Part shown: positions 36,812 to 46,083 of the stretch, piece after piece | How positions within the stretch are numbered: the first letter of the stretch is position 1 | Layout of the letters: every line of letters begins with the position of its first letter | Assembly: GCA_964613055.1 (NCBI GenBank) | Contig: CAZTGD010000004.1 | Location: 14,257 to 78,256, forward strand | DNA length: 64,000 bases | Source of the DNA: JAXGMQ01 sp964613055 | Lineage (GTDB): Bacteria; Caldisericota; Caldisericia; JAAYUI01 | Direction of reading: 5' to 3' | The notes under the pieces: model-generated | What the model was told of the DNA's origin: nothing | Seen by the model: only the letters and a program-made list of their open reading frames with translations | The model's database searches: none | Translations under genes and position numbers: made by a program

Positions 36812-38205
36812 CTGCGAGTAATTCTCTGTCCTTTTGGCGTATCTTTCACCAAAAAACCCAGCTCAGAAATCTTGTCTCGGAGTTCATCTGATCGTTTCCA
36901 ATTTTTCTCTTCCCGGGCTTTTTGGCGTTCATCAGCGAGTTGTTGAATGTGATCAGGAATGCCGGTTTCTTCCCCTTCGAGAAATGCAAAAACGGAATTA
37001 ACCTTGTTGATTGCAGATATCACCTTCTGCGCATCAGATTTGTTGATAGCTCTCTCATCCATCAAACGATTGACTGCTCTGGAGAAATCAAATACAAAGG
37101 CGATCGCCTTTGGCGTGTTTAGATCATCGTTCATCGCCTCTTGGAATCCGTCAAGCATTTTTTTTATTGGTTTGTCAATATCTCCATCAGAACCGTTTTC
37201 TTCATACTCAGAAAGCCTTCGATTGAATTCAAGCAGGCTATCGCGTCCCTTTGAGCTTGCAAAAACAGCCTCCTTAGTGAAATTCAGTTGTGTTCGATAG
37301 TGATTTGTTACCACAAAGAATCTGAACATCTCAGGACTGATTTCTAGATTCTTTAGGTCATCTAGTGTGTAGAAATTTCCCAGAGACTTACTCATCTTAG
37401 CGCCATCAACCATCAGGTGTCTGGAATGCATCCAGTATCTGCAGAAAGGCTTACCCGTTGCGCCTTCTGATTGTGCGATCTCATTCTGGTGATGAGGGAA
37501 TATGTTGTCTACTCCACCTGTGTGGATGTCAAGTGTTTCTCCCAGATACTTCATTGACATAGCTGAACACTCGATGTGCCAACCTGGTCTGCCTTTTCCT
37601 AACGATGTTTCCCAGTAAACATCTCCATCGGATTCATCCCAGGCCTTCCACAAGGCAAAGTCTGAAATAGAGTCCTTCTCATATTCATCTGAAGTGGTTC
37701 TACCTCCCGCACCTGACATAAGGTTTGAGGGATCGAGATGTGCGAGTTTTCCATAGTCCTTGAATTTACTAATGCTGTAGTAGATGTTTCCATCGGGCGT
37801 TTTATAAGCAAAACCATTTTCGAGTAGCTTTTTGACCAAAGACACCATTGAGTCTATATGTCTAGTGGCTCGGGTGAAACGGTCAGCAGGAGCCATATGC
37901 AATGACCTAGTGTCTTTGTAGAACATATCTATGAAGGGATTTGTCACTTCATCCAGGTGAATGCTACGCTCTCGTGATGACCTGATGGTTTTATCATCAA
38001 CATCTGTTATGTTCATCACATGATTCACCTTGTATCCGAGATACCTGAGGTACCTTACCAGGATATCCTCAAAAAGGAATGTCTTGAAGTTGCCTATGTG
38101 AATACGTGAATAGACGGTTGGACCACATGTATATACGTTGATCTCGTTATCTCTGTGGGGAATCAGCTCCTCCATGGAGCGAGACATGGTATTGAAAACC
38201 TTCAT
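36808..38205 (-). CDS. cysS: Cysteinyl-tRNA synthetase
   Basis: Class I aminoacyl-tRNA synthetase that charges tRNA-Cys. The zinc-site Cys in YTCGPTVY, the HIGN signature (RIHIGNFKTFLFEDIL), the GWHIECSAMS zinc/substrate segment, HHQNEIAQSEGA, and the KMSKS loop (GAKMSKSLGNF) are all present. The length of 465 residues is normal. The start lies three bases after the stop of the DUF4388 gene. Confidence 0.97.
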   Translation of the reverse strand: MKVFNTMSRSMEELIPHRDNEINVYTCGPTVYSRIHIGNFKTFLFEDILVRYLRYLGYKVNHVMNITDVDDKTIRSSRERSIHLDEVTNPFIDMFYKDTRSLHMAPADRFTRATRHIDSMVSLVKKLLENGFAYKTPDGNIYYSISKFKDYGKLAHLDPSNLMSGAGGRTTSDEYEKDSISDFALWKAWDESDGDVYWETSLGKGRPGWHIECSAMSMKYLGETLDIHTGGVDNIFPHHQNEIAQSEGATGKPFCRYWMHSRHLMVDGAKMSKSLGNFYTLDDLKNLEISPEMFRFFVVTNHYRTQLNFTKEAVFASSKGRDSLLEFNRRLSEYEENGSDGDIDKPIKKMLDGFQEAMNDDLNTPKAIAFVFDFSRAVNRLMDERAINKSDAQKVISAINKVNSVFAFLEGEETGIPDHIQQLADERQKAREEKNWKRSDELRDKISELGFLVKDTPKGQRITRR

Positions 38206-38208
38206 TTG

Positions 38209-39147
38209 TTATCCTTTTGGTCTAAAGTCATTGCCAATATATTTATCAAGCTTCAATGAATCGACCAAAGCATCATCAGGATCAAAGTGCTTTTTTACAA
38301 CCTTGCTCATATGCTTGTTTGTAAGGTGAGATCCTACAAGGCTACTAACATAATCAACAATGCTCCAAAGAAACTTTGACAGCGCTTCAATTATTGTTTC
38401 ACTAAGCAATCCGGTACTGACCAAGCCAACCAGTTTCATATTGCCATCGAGTCTGAGTTCGTTCATGAAACTGTATTTCTTGCCAATGTCGACAGCAAAC
38501 TTGTCGACTATTCTCCTGAAGTGATTCGTGCCAAGGTTTCTCTCTCCTACCTCCAGCCCAACATCATTAAGGAAGTCTATCATCCTGGCGATATCTTCGG
38601 TATCCTGCTTCTCTATCTTAACAAGATCTATTCCAATGAATTTTAGAAGTGCTTTACTGGTTTTGAATCTTCCAACCACACTATTCTTGAAAACCTTTGA
38701 TGTTAGTTCATTTTTCCTGATGATATCAAGAACTTCCCACTCCTCCATATTAAAAACGAGGTGTTCTTTTTCATCCTCAGAAACCTCAGCGATCTTAAGG
38801 ATGGCATCATCCGGTGGTAGCTTGTCCTTTATGGAATTCCACTCATCCATAAGGTTGCTCCAGTTGAGCAGAAGGCTGTCTATTGCACTTGTGATAGTTC
38901 TCTTTGGGCTATTCATCTCTGGGATAAATCCCCATGTTCCGTCTTCAATTGTCAGAAGGTCATACAACGCAGTTTCGCCTTCAAGCGTTTTTGTTTGGGC
39001 ATGGACAATATTACCATCGCTAAAGAACAATTTAGATGTTTCATCTCCACTTTTAATTTCCATGCAACCAGTTTTTCTGCTTATATTCATCGTCTGGATG
39101 ATAACTCCTAGATCCAGGTTCTCTATCGTTCCTGTAATGGCGTACAT
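38209..39147 (-). CDS. DUF4388 domain protein, 312 aa
   Basis: The N-terminal 100 residues match the DUF4388 (PATAN-like) pattern: YAITGTIENLDLGVIIQTMNISRKTG, LFFSDGNIVHAQT and GETALYDLLTIEDGTWGF. Such domains are thought to act in signalling or gliding systems by protein contact. The rest is helical with no family I recognise. Upstream codons reach 39165, but GGAGG eight bases before the ATG at 39147 favours this start. First gene of the operon leading to cysS and rlmB. Confidence 0.82.
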   Translation of the reverse strand: MYAITGTIENLDLGVIIQTMNISRKTGCMEIKSGDETSKLFFSDGNIVHAQTKTLEGETALYDLLTIEDGTWGFIPEMNSPKRTITSAIDSLLLNWSNLMDEWNSIKDKLPPDDAILKIAEVSEDEKEHLVFNMEEWEVLDIIRKNELTSKVFKNSVVGRFKTSKALLKFIGIDLVKIEKQDTEDIARMIDFLNDVGLEVGERNLGTNHFRRIVDKFAVDIGKKYSFMNELRLDGNMKLVGLVSTGLLSETIIEALSKFLWSIVDYVSSLVGSHLTNKHMSKVVKKHFDPDDALVDSLKLDKYIGNDFRPKG

Positions 39148-39206
39148 AAATGACACCTCCTGCAAGCTACATGCTAATCGTGATAGTCAATATGTCAAGA
39201 TTATCC

Positions 39207-39235
39207 TTGTGTACGCTATTGTTTTTATATAAGAT
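39207..39235 (+). promoter_or_regulatory. Promoter giving a near-leaderless transcript for the 39246 gene
   Basis: TTGTGT (39207-39212) and TAAGAT (39230-39235) are 17 bases apart; TATAAG overlaps at 39228. The expected start near 39242 is four bases before the ATG at 39246, which lacks an SD. Confidence 0.5.
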
Positions 39236-39245
39236 AAGCGTCCGT

Positions 39246-40499
39246 ATGAATCTCATAATATCAGTCGTGGTTACTATAGTGTCATGCTTCTCTGTGTTTT
39301 TTTCGTTTGGGGTAGAGGCAATGCCAGCACTAGAGCTTGCTGAGTTTGATACTGGATTTGTAAGACAATTCGTTATTTTGATAGAGAACAAAGAAAAGGG
39401 ATATATAAGAGTCCTTACAGATGCCAATGAAGAGGTGATTGCTGAAGTTGTATCACCCGTTAATAATGCTTCCTCCATTCCCAACAGTTTTTGGGATGCT
39501 CATTATATTGGGGCATGCAACGGAAGCCTTGGGGGAATAGTATATACAGGTGGTGATTCGATCAGGATCCGATGTGGTCCGGATAGAAAATTCAACTTTA
39601 CAAAACCTAGAAACTGGATGCCATCTGGTATTACCATAGTTCCTTTCACTGAGAATAATGATGAAGCAGAGGGAAAATTGGTTGTAAGCTGTCCAGGTGG
39701 TGAGGACATATTCAGCAAGTGGTCGCCCTACGTTGGGAATCCTGTTTATGCGATGGAGTATGATGGTTCATGGAGTACCATCGACAAATACTTCAGCTCA
39801 ACAACTAGAAAAGCACCAGAGTTGATAATGATAGACGTACTCAAACCTGATTATGACCTTGAATATGTAGAGATAGAGAATTGGATAGAAGGGGATGTGA
39901 TCAGTGGACAGGAGATGGACCAATCAGGAAAGGTTTATATTAAGAGAGAGGATGAAAATAGAAGAGAGATTGGTTCTGTTGTCCAACGGGCGTTTGCTCA
40001 CGACCAGATAATAGGTACTGAATATGCTGAGGTTAGCCAGGTAAGCAGTGTATCCCCTGCAGAACTGGTTTTGTCAACTTCGCATTGGTTCGCTAAGATC
40101 GACGAAGGGGAAGAGCATTTAAGAAGTGGGATTAGGATAATGCCCATCAACCATGCAAAATTCCTTCGAAATGATCCAGAACTCAAGGATTTTATTAAGG
40201 ATGGATCAACAATCATAATTGGTGCAAAGGGCGTAGAGCCAATAGATCTCGGCACGAAAGAGATCATGGATGGTGATAAAGTTAGATGCCCTTTAATTAT
40301 GGGCCTTCCACCATTATTTAATGGTTTTATAAGACCAAACTTTGAGCAATCTGACTATTCTTCGTCATTTTACTTTTATGTATCAGATGATTTTGGAAGG
40401 AGCTGGCGTTCAACCTCGCAGATCATTGATCAGCTGGATGAAGGCGGTACCAGCAGAGTGCAATACTGGACTAATATAAGGATATTCGTTGGCAGGTAA
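39246..40499 (+). CDS. Secreted protein of unknown function, 417 aa
   Basis: The N-terminus is a signal peptide or uncleaved anchor (MNLIISVVVTIVSCFSVFFSFGVEAMPA). The mature part is beta-rich and acidic with few Cys; no catalytic motif or known domain is visible. An in-frame frame opens earlier at 39150, but it runs through the divergent promoter region and the DUF4388 start, so the ATG that begins the signal peptide is chosen. It stands alone on the plus strand, 44 bases before the comB operon. Confidence 0.75.
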   Translation: MNLIISVVVTIVSCFSVFFSFGVEAMPALELAEFDTGFVRQFVILIENKEKGYIRVLTDANEEVIAEVVSPVNNASSIPNSFWDAHYIGACNGSLGGIVYTGGDSIRIRCGPDRKFNFTKPRNWMPSGITIVPFTENNDEAEGKLVVSCPGGEDIFSKWSPYVGNPVYAMEYDGSWSTIDKYFSSTTRKAPELIMIDVLKPDYDLEYVEIENWIEGDVISGQEMDQSGKVYIKREDENRREIGSVVQRAFAHDQIIGTEYAEVSQVSSVSPAELVLSTSHWFAKIDEGEEHLRSGIRIMPINHAKFLRNDPELKDFIKDGSTIIIGAKGVEPIDLGTKEIMDGDKVRCPLIMGLPPLFNGFIRPNFEQSDYSSSFYFYVSDDFGRSWRSTSQIIDQLDEGGTSRVQYWTNIRIFVGR

Positions 40500-40509
40500 T
40501 TGATTCATC

Positions 40510-40537
40510 TTGATTATTATTGCCTGTCGAATAGACT
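40510..40537 (+). promoter_or_regulatory. Promoter of the comB operon, leaderless
   Basis: TTGATT (40510-40515) and TAGACT (40532-40537) are 16 bases apart. The seventh base after the -10 is the G of the comB GTG start at 40544. No SD is present. Confidence 0.65.
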
Positions 40538-40543
40538 GATAGT

Positions 40544-41296
40544 GTGAAAATAACATGTGTATTGTCTCCACCTATTCCTGAATTTGACGATTATATCGTG
40601 GTAGTGATTGATGTTTTGAGGTTATCATCTACGCTGTCTGTGATACTGAATAGCAATCCAAAGAAGCTTTTACTCTTTGACGATTACCAGAACGCTGTTG
40701 AGCAGAAACAGTTCAATCCAAAAACCATATCTCTTTCTGATGATTCAAACAATAGTCTGTCAGAAACATATTCATTTAAATCGACTTCGACTTGTCAATT
40801 TATCAGCAGGAATCTCAAAGGGAAAGAGATAGCCTTTTCTTCTACTAATGGGTCAAATACCGTCATTAAAGCTGTTGATGCCTTGGGTAAGGTTTACATA
40901 ACCTCACTGCTAAATCTAACTGCAACTGCAGAAACTTTAGCAAATGAGGTGCTGTATCACAAAAAGAATCTCGCAGTAATATGTTCTGGTGTGAATGGTA
41001 ATGTCGCAGTAGATGATCTCTATGTTGCTGGATTGCTTATACATAAAACCATCCACATTAGTAGGATACGAGGGTTCGAACTGGATGATGGCGCATCGAT
41101 TGCCAAGATGGTACACAGTGGATTCTCTCGACCAATCGATGCATTGCTTGCCTCAGAGAGTGGGAAAAGATTGTCTTCGATGGGTTTGACTTCAGACATT
41201 GCACTATGTGCCAAGATGGATCTTCTGAAGGATGTTGTCATTGCAACTAAAGAGGATGGACAATATGTAGTTTCACATCAAAAGGAGGATGAATGA
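40544..41296 (+). CDS. comB: ComB-family 2-phosphosulfolactate phosphatase-like protein, 250 aa
   Basis: The ComB family hydrolyses (R)-2-phospho-3-sulfolactate to sulfolactate, known from coenzyme M and spore sulfolactate synthesis; many bacterial homologues are untested. Family landmarks: VVVIDVLRLSSTL near residue 20, FSSTNGSNTVIKA, the AVICSGVNGNVAVDDLYVAGLL segment with its acidic metal ligands, and the DDGASIAKMV helix. The start is GTG at the expected transcript start. Its end overlaps the FAD oxidase gene by four bases, which suggests a shared 2-hydroxyacid pathway. Confidence 0.88.
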   Translation: MKITCVLSPPIPEFDDYIVVVIDVLRLSSTLSVILNSNPKKLLLFDDYQNAVEQKQFNPKTISLSDDSNNSLSETYSFKSTSTCQFISRNLKGKEIAFSSTNGSNTVIKAVDALGKVYITSLLNLTATAETLANEVLYHKKNLAVICSGVNGNVAVDDLYVAGLLIHKTIHISRIRGFELDDGASIAKMVHSGFSRPIDALLASESGKRLSSMGLTSDIALCAKMDLLKDVVIATKEDGQYVVSHQKEDE

Positions 41297-42750
41297 TCGA
41301 CAATGAAGTGATAAAAAAAGCCTTCGAAAAGCTAAAACCTCTACTTGGATCTAGAGTTTCGATGTCTAAGTTACACACCATGAGCTATTCCCGCGATTGG
41401 AGTCCACGTCCAGCTGGTGATAACATGCCTCCTGACATTGTCGCTGTCCCAAGAACAACAGATGAATGTTCAGAAGTGGTCAAGGTGGCTTATGAACTCG
41501 GTATCCCTGTAACCTCATTTGCGGGAGGAACAGGTATGGGTGGAGGAGCATCAGCATGGAAGGGTGGTATCTTGATCGATACTAAGGGGATGAACCAGAT
41601 ACTTGAGTTTGACGAAAAGAACATGTCGGTGAGAGTGCAAGCCGGGATAACCATATGGCATCTTAACGAGTTTCTTGAAAAACATGGTATGTGGCTCACT
41701 CATCAACCTGAATCCAAGCAAGCCTCAACGGTAGGTGCGGCTATCAACTGTGATAGTGACTCAACTTTTGGGATGAAGTACGGAAAGATACTCGAACATA
41801 TGACATCTCTTAAAGCGGTTGTCGGGACAGGACAAGCGGTTGAATTTGGTCACCGAAAGGCAATGATGTCTTCAAGCGGGTACAACACTATGCACCTTTT
41901 CGTTGCCTCTGAAGGAACACTGGGTGTGGTTACAGAGGTGACACTTCGAGTAAATTACCTTCCCAAGTATCGAGAAGTGATGGGTTTCTATGTTCGATCA
42001 ATCGGTGAATCCTGTTACGCCTGCGAGGAACTGCTGACATCTGGAATCCAACTCGAGTCACTTCATATCAATAACAGACAAAGATTGCATTTTTACACTC
42101 ATTCATATAGATTGAAATATAACCGTGAACCCAACGTACCAGACTGGGCAGATGCAATCCTATTTGTTTCAGTTGCAGGTGATGAGGATATTGTCTCTTT
42201 TAGTGCGAAGAAGATCAGAGATAAGTTTTCTAAAATCGGCTCAGAGGTTGAGGAAAAAGAGATTGTTACAGGCTATTGGGCCAGCAAACATACACTTCAA
42301 TTTGAACCCTTCAAGCAGAAGTGGCCTGATTCCCAGAGGGAGAAAAAATTTGGTGCGGCAGATCCTGGTGTACCTATAGGCAATGTCCCCGATATCCATG
42401 AAAAGTTCATTGAGCTGGCGGAGAAACACGATCAGACAATACTGGGAATGACTGTGTACAACGAATGCCCGCAGAGACTTTCACCATCAATATCCTTTGC
42501 AATTTTTGTAGATGACAATGATCAGCAGAACGTAGAAAATTTCTACAGATTCGTTCGAGATATGTCAGAAACTGCAATTAAACTAGAAGGCACTATGAGT
42601 ACATACATCGGTGATGGTGACAGGCTGGGCGGATTCAACGAGTTAGAACACGGTGCAAGCTATGAATACATGAAAAAGATAAAAGTGATCTTTGATCCAA
42701 ATAACATCATGAATCCCGGAAAGAAGTTTGAAAGCAGGTGGATAAAGTGA
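41293..42750 (+). CDS. FAD-linked 2-hydroxyacid oxidase/dehydrogenase, GlcD type, 485 aa
   Basis: Flavoprotein of the FAD-binding type 4 (VAO/PCMH) superfamily. The FAD-binding loop FAGGTGMGGGA near residue 78, the RVQAGITIWHLNEFL strand, STVGAAINCDSDSTFGMKYG and VASEGTLGVVTEVTL are typical of D-lactate/glycolate dehydrogenase subunits; the C-terminal oxidase domain ends in ...FDPNNIMNPGKKF. The substrate is likely a D-2-hydroxyacid. The next gene encodes a matching GlcF-like iron-sulfur protein, so the two probably form one complex that passes electrons on from the flavin. Confidence 0.9.
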   Translation: MIDNEVIKKAFEKLKPLLGSRVSMSKLHTMSYSRDWSPRPAGDNMPPDIVAVPRTTDECSEVVKVAYELGIPVTSFAGGTGMGGGASAWKGGILIDTKGMNQILEFDEKNMSVRVQAGITIWHLNEFLEKHGMWLTHQPESKQASTVGAAINCDSDSTFGMKYGKILEHMTSLKAVVGTGQAVEFGHRKAMMSSSGYNTMHLFVASEGTLGVVTEVTLRVNYLPKYREVMGFYVRSIGESCYACEELLTSGIQLESLHINNRQRLHFYTHSYRLKYNREPNVPDWADAILFVSVAGDEDIVSFSAKKIRDKFSKIGSEVEEKEIVTGYWASKHTLQFEPFKQKWPDSQREKKFGAADPGVPIGNVPDIHEKFIELAEKHDQTILGMTVYNECPQRLSPSISFAIFVDDNDQQNVENFYRFVRDMSETAIKLEGTMSTYIGDGDRLGGFNELEHGASYEYMKKIKVIFDPNNIMNPGKKFESRWIK

Positions 42751-43844
42751 GTCAGTACAAACACCTGGACAGGGTAAAAGATGATATATACACGTGCGCA
42801 AGGACGCGTTGTGGATTCTGCATCCAAGAATGCCCAACCTACAATGTCGGTTTGCTGGAGTGCTTTGCCTCAAGGGGAAAGATGCTACAGGCAAAAGGGC
42901 TTCTTGAAGAAGAGATCGAGCTGTCTGATGAACTGGCAGAATCTGTGAATATGTGCGCTGTCTGTGGATACTGCATGGCAAAATGCGCTCTCGAGAATGA
43001 GGATGTATTCCGAGCACTCAGGAGTGAGTTAGTTGAAGCTGGGTACACAATTGAAGGCAACGATTTGGTTGCAGAGAATATTCTCACCAAAGGTGACCCA
43101 CTGGGTTCGGGCAGACAGATGGAGACGGAAGGTGACTCAGAATACGTTCTTTATCTGGGTTGTGCATACAGAGACAGGGGTAGCGATGTTGAATTAATAC
43201 TCAACATAATGGAAAAAATGGGAATCAGGCCAACCATTGCAGAAGAGGTATGTTGCGGTAATACTCTCTATAACACTGGTTACATGGATGCCTTTGAGGA
43301 AGCCAGAGAGCGATTCTTCCAAGTGTATAAGCCATATCTGGACAAAATGATAATCACAATCTGCCCTACCTGTTACAAGACACTGAAAAAGATATTTGGT
43401 ATTGAGAATGTTACTTTTGCAAACGAACTCATACTTACTAACATGGACAAACTAAAAATTAAACCTACAGGAGAATCAGTTACGTTTCACGATCCGTGTC
43501 ATCTTGGCAGGGGTATGGATGAGTATGATCGTCCAAGAGAGATAATCAGAAGACTTGGTTATGATGTCGTTGAAATGAGGCTGAATCATGAATATTCAAC
43601 CTGTTGTGGTGGCGGTGGAGGACTTCAGGCTCATTCTCAGGATGTTGTAAAGGAGATTTCAAAGAGTCGTGTTCACCAGGCACTTGATATTGGGGCTAAA
43701 TTTATCTCAACCATATGCCCAACCTGTGAAGCGACACTCTTCCGAGCAAGCCTTATTGTTTCAAGAGAAGAAAAAAAGGTTGGAACTGGAAGACGAATAA
43801 AAACTAAGGATATTTGGCAGTTGATTAATAGGGTTGCCAAATGA
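42747..43844 (+). CDS. Fe-S/CCG-domain reductase subunit, GlcF/HdrD-like, 365 aa
   Basis: Electron-transfer partner of the flavoprotein encoded just upstream. Two [4Fe-4S] ferredoxin motifs open the protein (CARTRCGFCIQECP near 15 and CAVCGYCMAKC near 70), followed by two CCG domains (EEVCCGNTLYNTGY and HDPCHLG...STCCGGGGG). No membrane helix is seen. A GTG at 42738 is also in frame; the GTG at 42747 overlaps the upstream stop (GTGA) and has AGGTGG five bases before it, so it is preferred. Confidence 0.92.
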   Translation: MSQYKHLDRVKDDIYTCARTRCGFCIQECPTYNVGLLECFASRGKMLQAKGLLEEEIELSDELAESVNMCAVCGYCMAKCALENEDVFRALRSELVEAGYTIEGNDLVAENILTKGDPLGSGRQMETEGDSEYVLYLGCAYRDRGSDVELILNIMEKMGIRPTIAEEVCCGNTLYNTGYMDAFEEARERFFQVYKPYLDKMIITICPTCYKTLKKIFGIENVTFANELILTNMDKLKIKPTGESVTFHDPCHLGRGMDEYDRPREIIRRLGYDVVEMRLNHEYSTCCGGGGGLQAHSQDVVKEISKSRVHQALDIGAKFISTICPTCEATLFRASLIVSREEKKVGTGRRIKTKDIWQLINRVAK

Positions 43845-43861
43845 TATTGAAGAGGTGCGAG

Positions 43862-44527
43862 ATGAAAAGGTTGATAGTTGTGTTGTTGATTGTGGGATTG
43901 ATATTTGTTTCATGTGGTAAACCCGATGGAACTGATAACGGAGACGACAACGGTAACCATACAGGTACCAACATTGATATGATTGAATTCGATGCTGGTG
44001 GAGTGAGTTTTGATGTTCCAAAGGGATGGGATAATCAACGATTCTTACTTGAAGATCCACCAAACGATCTCGTTCGAGCGGCATCAGAAGTTGTATTTTA
44101 CCCAAAGGATCAGAAGATGGATGATCTGATAGGTCCACTTTCAAAGAAGGATTTCAGATACACTGATTTTACTTTGGGAGACAGAGTTCTTGTTATATTT
44201 ATGAAGGGCTTTTCTGGGCGCTACTATCCAGGTGGAACATCGAATGAGAGGATGACTTTCTATGAGGGAACGGTAAGAGAGTATAGCTCTAAAATGGTGA
44301 AATTTGGAGAAACTGAATACGAATCATGTCAAGCATTTATAGATAGAGATGGGCTTAAAAGTGGCAACCAAGCGCTGATGTTTGTTTTCTATGAGGATAA
44401 GCAACCCATGGTGGACAGCATGGTGCAAACATTTTCAGGGATCGCTGTTGTGGCAAAGAGCATAGGGCTTAATGAGAGAGACATATTCAACAGTATGGTT
44501 GAATCATTTCAATATATGAACAGATAG
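43862..44527 (+). CDS. Lipoprotein of unknown function, 221 aa
   Basis: Signal peptide MKRLIVVLLIVGLIFVSC with the lipobox Cys at 18, then an Asp/Asn/Gly-rich linker (TDNGDDNGNHTGTN), then a globular domain with no motif I recognise (FDVPKGWDNQRFL is like the PsbP/Mog1-type stress or lipoprotein folds). A longer frame starts at 43841, but GAGGTG before the ATG at 43862 and the signal peptide decide the start. It sits between the Fe-S reductase and the aldehyde dehydrogenase. Confidence 0.8.
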   Translation: MKRLIVVLLIVGLIFVSCGKPDGTDNGDDNGNHTGTNIDMIEFDAGGVSFDVPKGWDNQRFLLEDPPNDLVRAASEVVFYPKDQKMDDLIGPLSKKDFRYTDFTLGDRVLVIFMKGFSGRYYPGGTSNERMTFYEGTVREYSSKMVKFGETEYESCQAFIDRDGLKSGNQALMFVFYEDKQPMVDSMVQTFSGIAVVAKSIGLNERDIFNSMVESFQYMNR

Positions 44528-44536
44528 GAGAGTAAT

Positions 44537-46024
44537 ATGGCTGAGCATTTAAAGAATTTGATTGGTGGTGAATGGAAGGATTCCATTTCGGGGAAAACGT
44601 TTGAAAATCGCGATCCGGCAAATGGTGAGTTGGTGGCAACAGCCACTCTGTCTACATCAAAGGACGTTGACGAGGCAGTTGCTTCAGCCAAGTCTGCGCT
44701 CAAGAAATGGCAATCTCTACCAGCCCCTGCCAGGGGAGATATCCTTATTAGAACAGCGCAGATTCTTCAGGAGCGCAAGGAAAAGATAGCCAAAATAATG
44801 ACTCGAGAGATGGGCAAGGTAATATCTGAAGCCAGGGGTGATGTTCAGGAAGCTATTGACATGTGTTATCTCATCGGTGGAGAGGGACGGAGACTGAAGG
44901 GTGAAACCATGCCTTCAGAGATGCCCAATAAAACCATCTATGTAGTCCGAGAACCACTGGGTGTGTGTGGCATTATCACCCCCTGGAACTTCCCGATTGC
45001 CATACCCTCGTGGAAGATAGCGCCAGCGTTGGTGTGCGGGAATACGGTCGTTGCAAAACCGGCTACTGATACACCAGCATGCATGGTAGAGTTCTTTAGG
45101 GCTTTAGAGGATGCTGGAATGAAGGAATATCCAGGAGCAATAAACCTGGTTATCGGCAGTGGTGGTGAGGTTGGTGAGGCAATCCTCTCACACAAGGATA
45201 TCTCAATGGTCAGCTTTACCGGTTCAACCGAGATAGGTACAAGGATAGCAACCAAGTGTGGCGAAGGTCTCAAGCAGTGTTCGTTGGAGATGGGTGGTAA
45301 GAATGCCATGATCGTCTGTGATGATGCTGATCTCGATCTCGCTGTTGATTCTGCTATCTGGTCCTGTTTTGGTACAACAGGCCAAAGGTGCACTGCTTGT
45401 TCCAGAATAATCATTGAGAGAGGTGTAAAGGAAGAGTTTGAAAAGAAATTTGTGGATGCTACTGGCAAGCTCAAGCTGGGACACGGACTAGAATCAGAGG
45501 TAGGGCCACTCATCAACATGAGAGCTAGAGACAACACCGACACGTATGTAAAGATCGGCAAGGATGTAGATGGAGCCAAACTGCTTATCGGTGGTGAACC
45601 TGCAACAGAGGGTGAACTGGCAAAGGGAAGCTTCTACAAACCGACTATCTTCACCGATTGCAAGCATGGTATGCGAATCACCAAAGAAGAGATATTTGGT
45701 CCAGTTGTTGCCATAATTCCAGTCGATTCGCTGGAAGAGGCGATAGAAGTAAACAACGATACCATTTATGGGCTTTCAGCCGCTATTATTACTAACGACA
45801 TCAATAAGGCAATGGTCGCCGCAAGGGATATAAAAAATGGTCTTTTCTATATTAACGCTGGAACAATAGGAGCAGAAGTATCCTCACCATTTGGTGGCGT
45901 AAAAGGGACAGGCAATGGGCATCGTGAGGGTGGAGTACAGGTAATAGACGCCTTCTCTGAATGGAAAGTTGTTACCATTGACTACTCAGGTAGTGTTCAA
46001 AAGGCACAGATAGACAACAAGTAG
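44537..46024 (+). CDS. NAD(P)-dependent aldehyde dehydrogenase, 495 aa
   Basis: Oxidises an aldehyde to the acid. The landmarks are complete: ITPWNFPIAIPSWKIAPAL near 145, FTGSTEIGTRIA for cofactor, the general-base Glu in SLEMGGKNAMIV, the catalytic Cys in TTGQRCTACSR, and EEIFGPVVAIIPV. The resemblance is greatest to broad-specificity or semialdehyde-type ALDHs; the true substrate is unknown. AGGAG lies before the ATG. Last gene of the comB operon, closed by a strong terminator. Confidence 0.94.
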   Translation: MAEHLKNLIGGEWKDSISGKTFENRDPANGELVATATLSTSKDVDEAVASAKSALKKWQSLPAPARGDILIRTAQILQERKEKIAKIMTREMGKVISEARGDVQEAIDMCYLIGGEGRRLKGETMPSEMPNKTIYVVREPLGVCGIITPWNFPIAIPSWKIAPALVCGNTVVAKPATDTPACMVEFFRALEDAGMKEYPGAINLVIGSGGEVGEAILSHKDISMVSFTGSTEIGTRIATKCGEGLKQCSLEMGGKNAMIVCDDADLDLAVDSAIWSCFGTTGQRCTACSRIIIERGVKEEFEKKFVDATGKLKLGHGLESEVGPLINMRARDNTDTYVKIGKDVDGAKLLIGGEPATEGELAKGSFYKPTIFTDCKHGMRITKEEIFGPVVAIIPVDSLEEAIEVNNDTIYGLSAAIITNDINKAMVAARDIKNGLFYINAGTIGAEVSSPFGGVKGTGNGHREGGVQVIDAFSEWKVVTIDYSGSVQKAQIDNK

Positions 46025-46041
46025 TTGAGTTCAATAAGATA

Positions 46042-46082
46042 TTCCCTGATGGTTATGTTGACCGTCAGGGAAACCTTTTATT
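46042..46082 (+). terminator. Rho-independent terminator after the aldehyde dehydrogenase gene
   Basis: TTCCCTGATGGT pairs with ACCGTCAGGGAA (12 pairs, one G-T wobble) around a 7-base loop, followed by CCTTTTATT. Confidence 0.9.
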
Positions 46083-46083
46083 C

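Noticed and set aside
38528..39232. A 234-codon plus-strand open frame
   Set aside because: It is antisense to the DUF4388 gene, whose domain and SD are clear; the product is Ser/Leu-rich noise.
44938..45579. A 213-codon minus-strand open frame
   Set aside because: It is antisense to the conserved core of the aldehyde dehydrogenase; its Ser/Pro-rich product is typical of a shadow frame.
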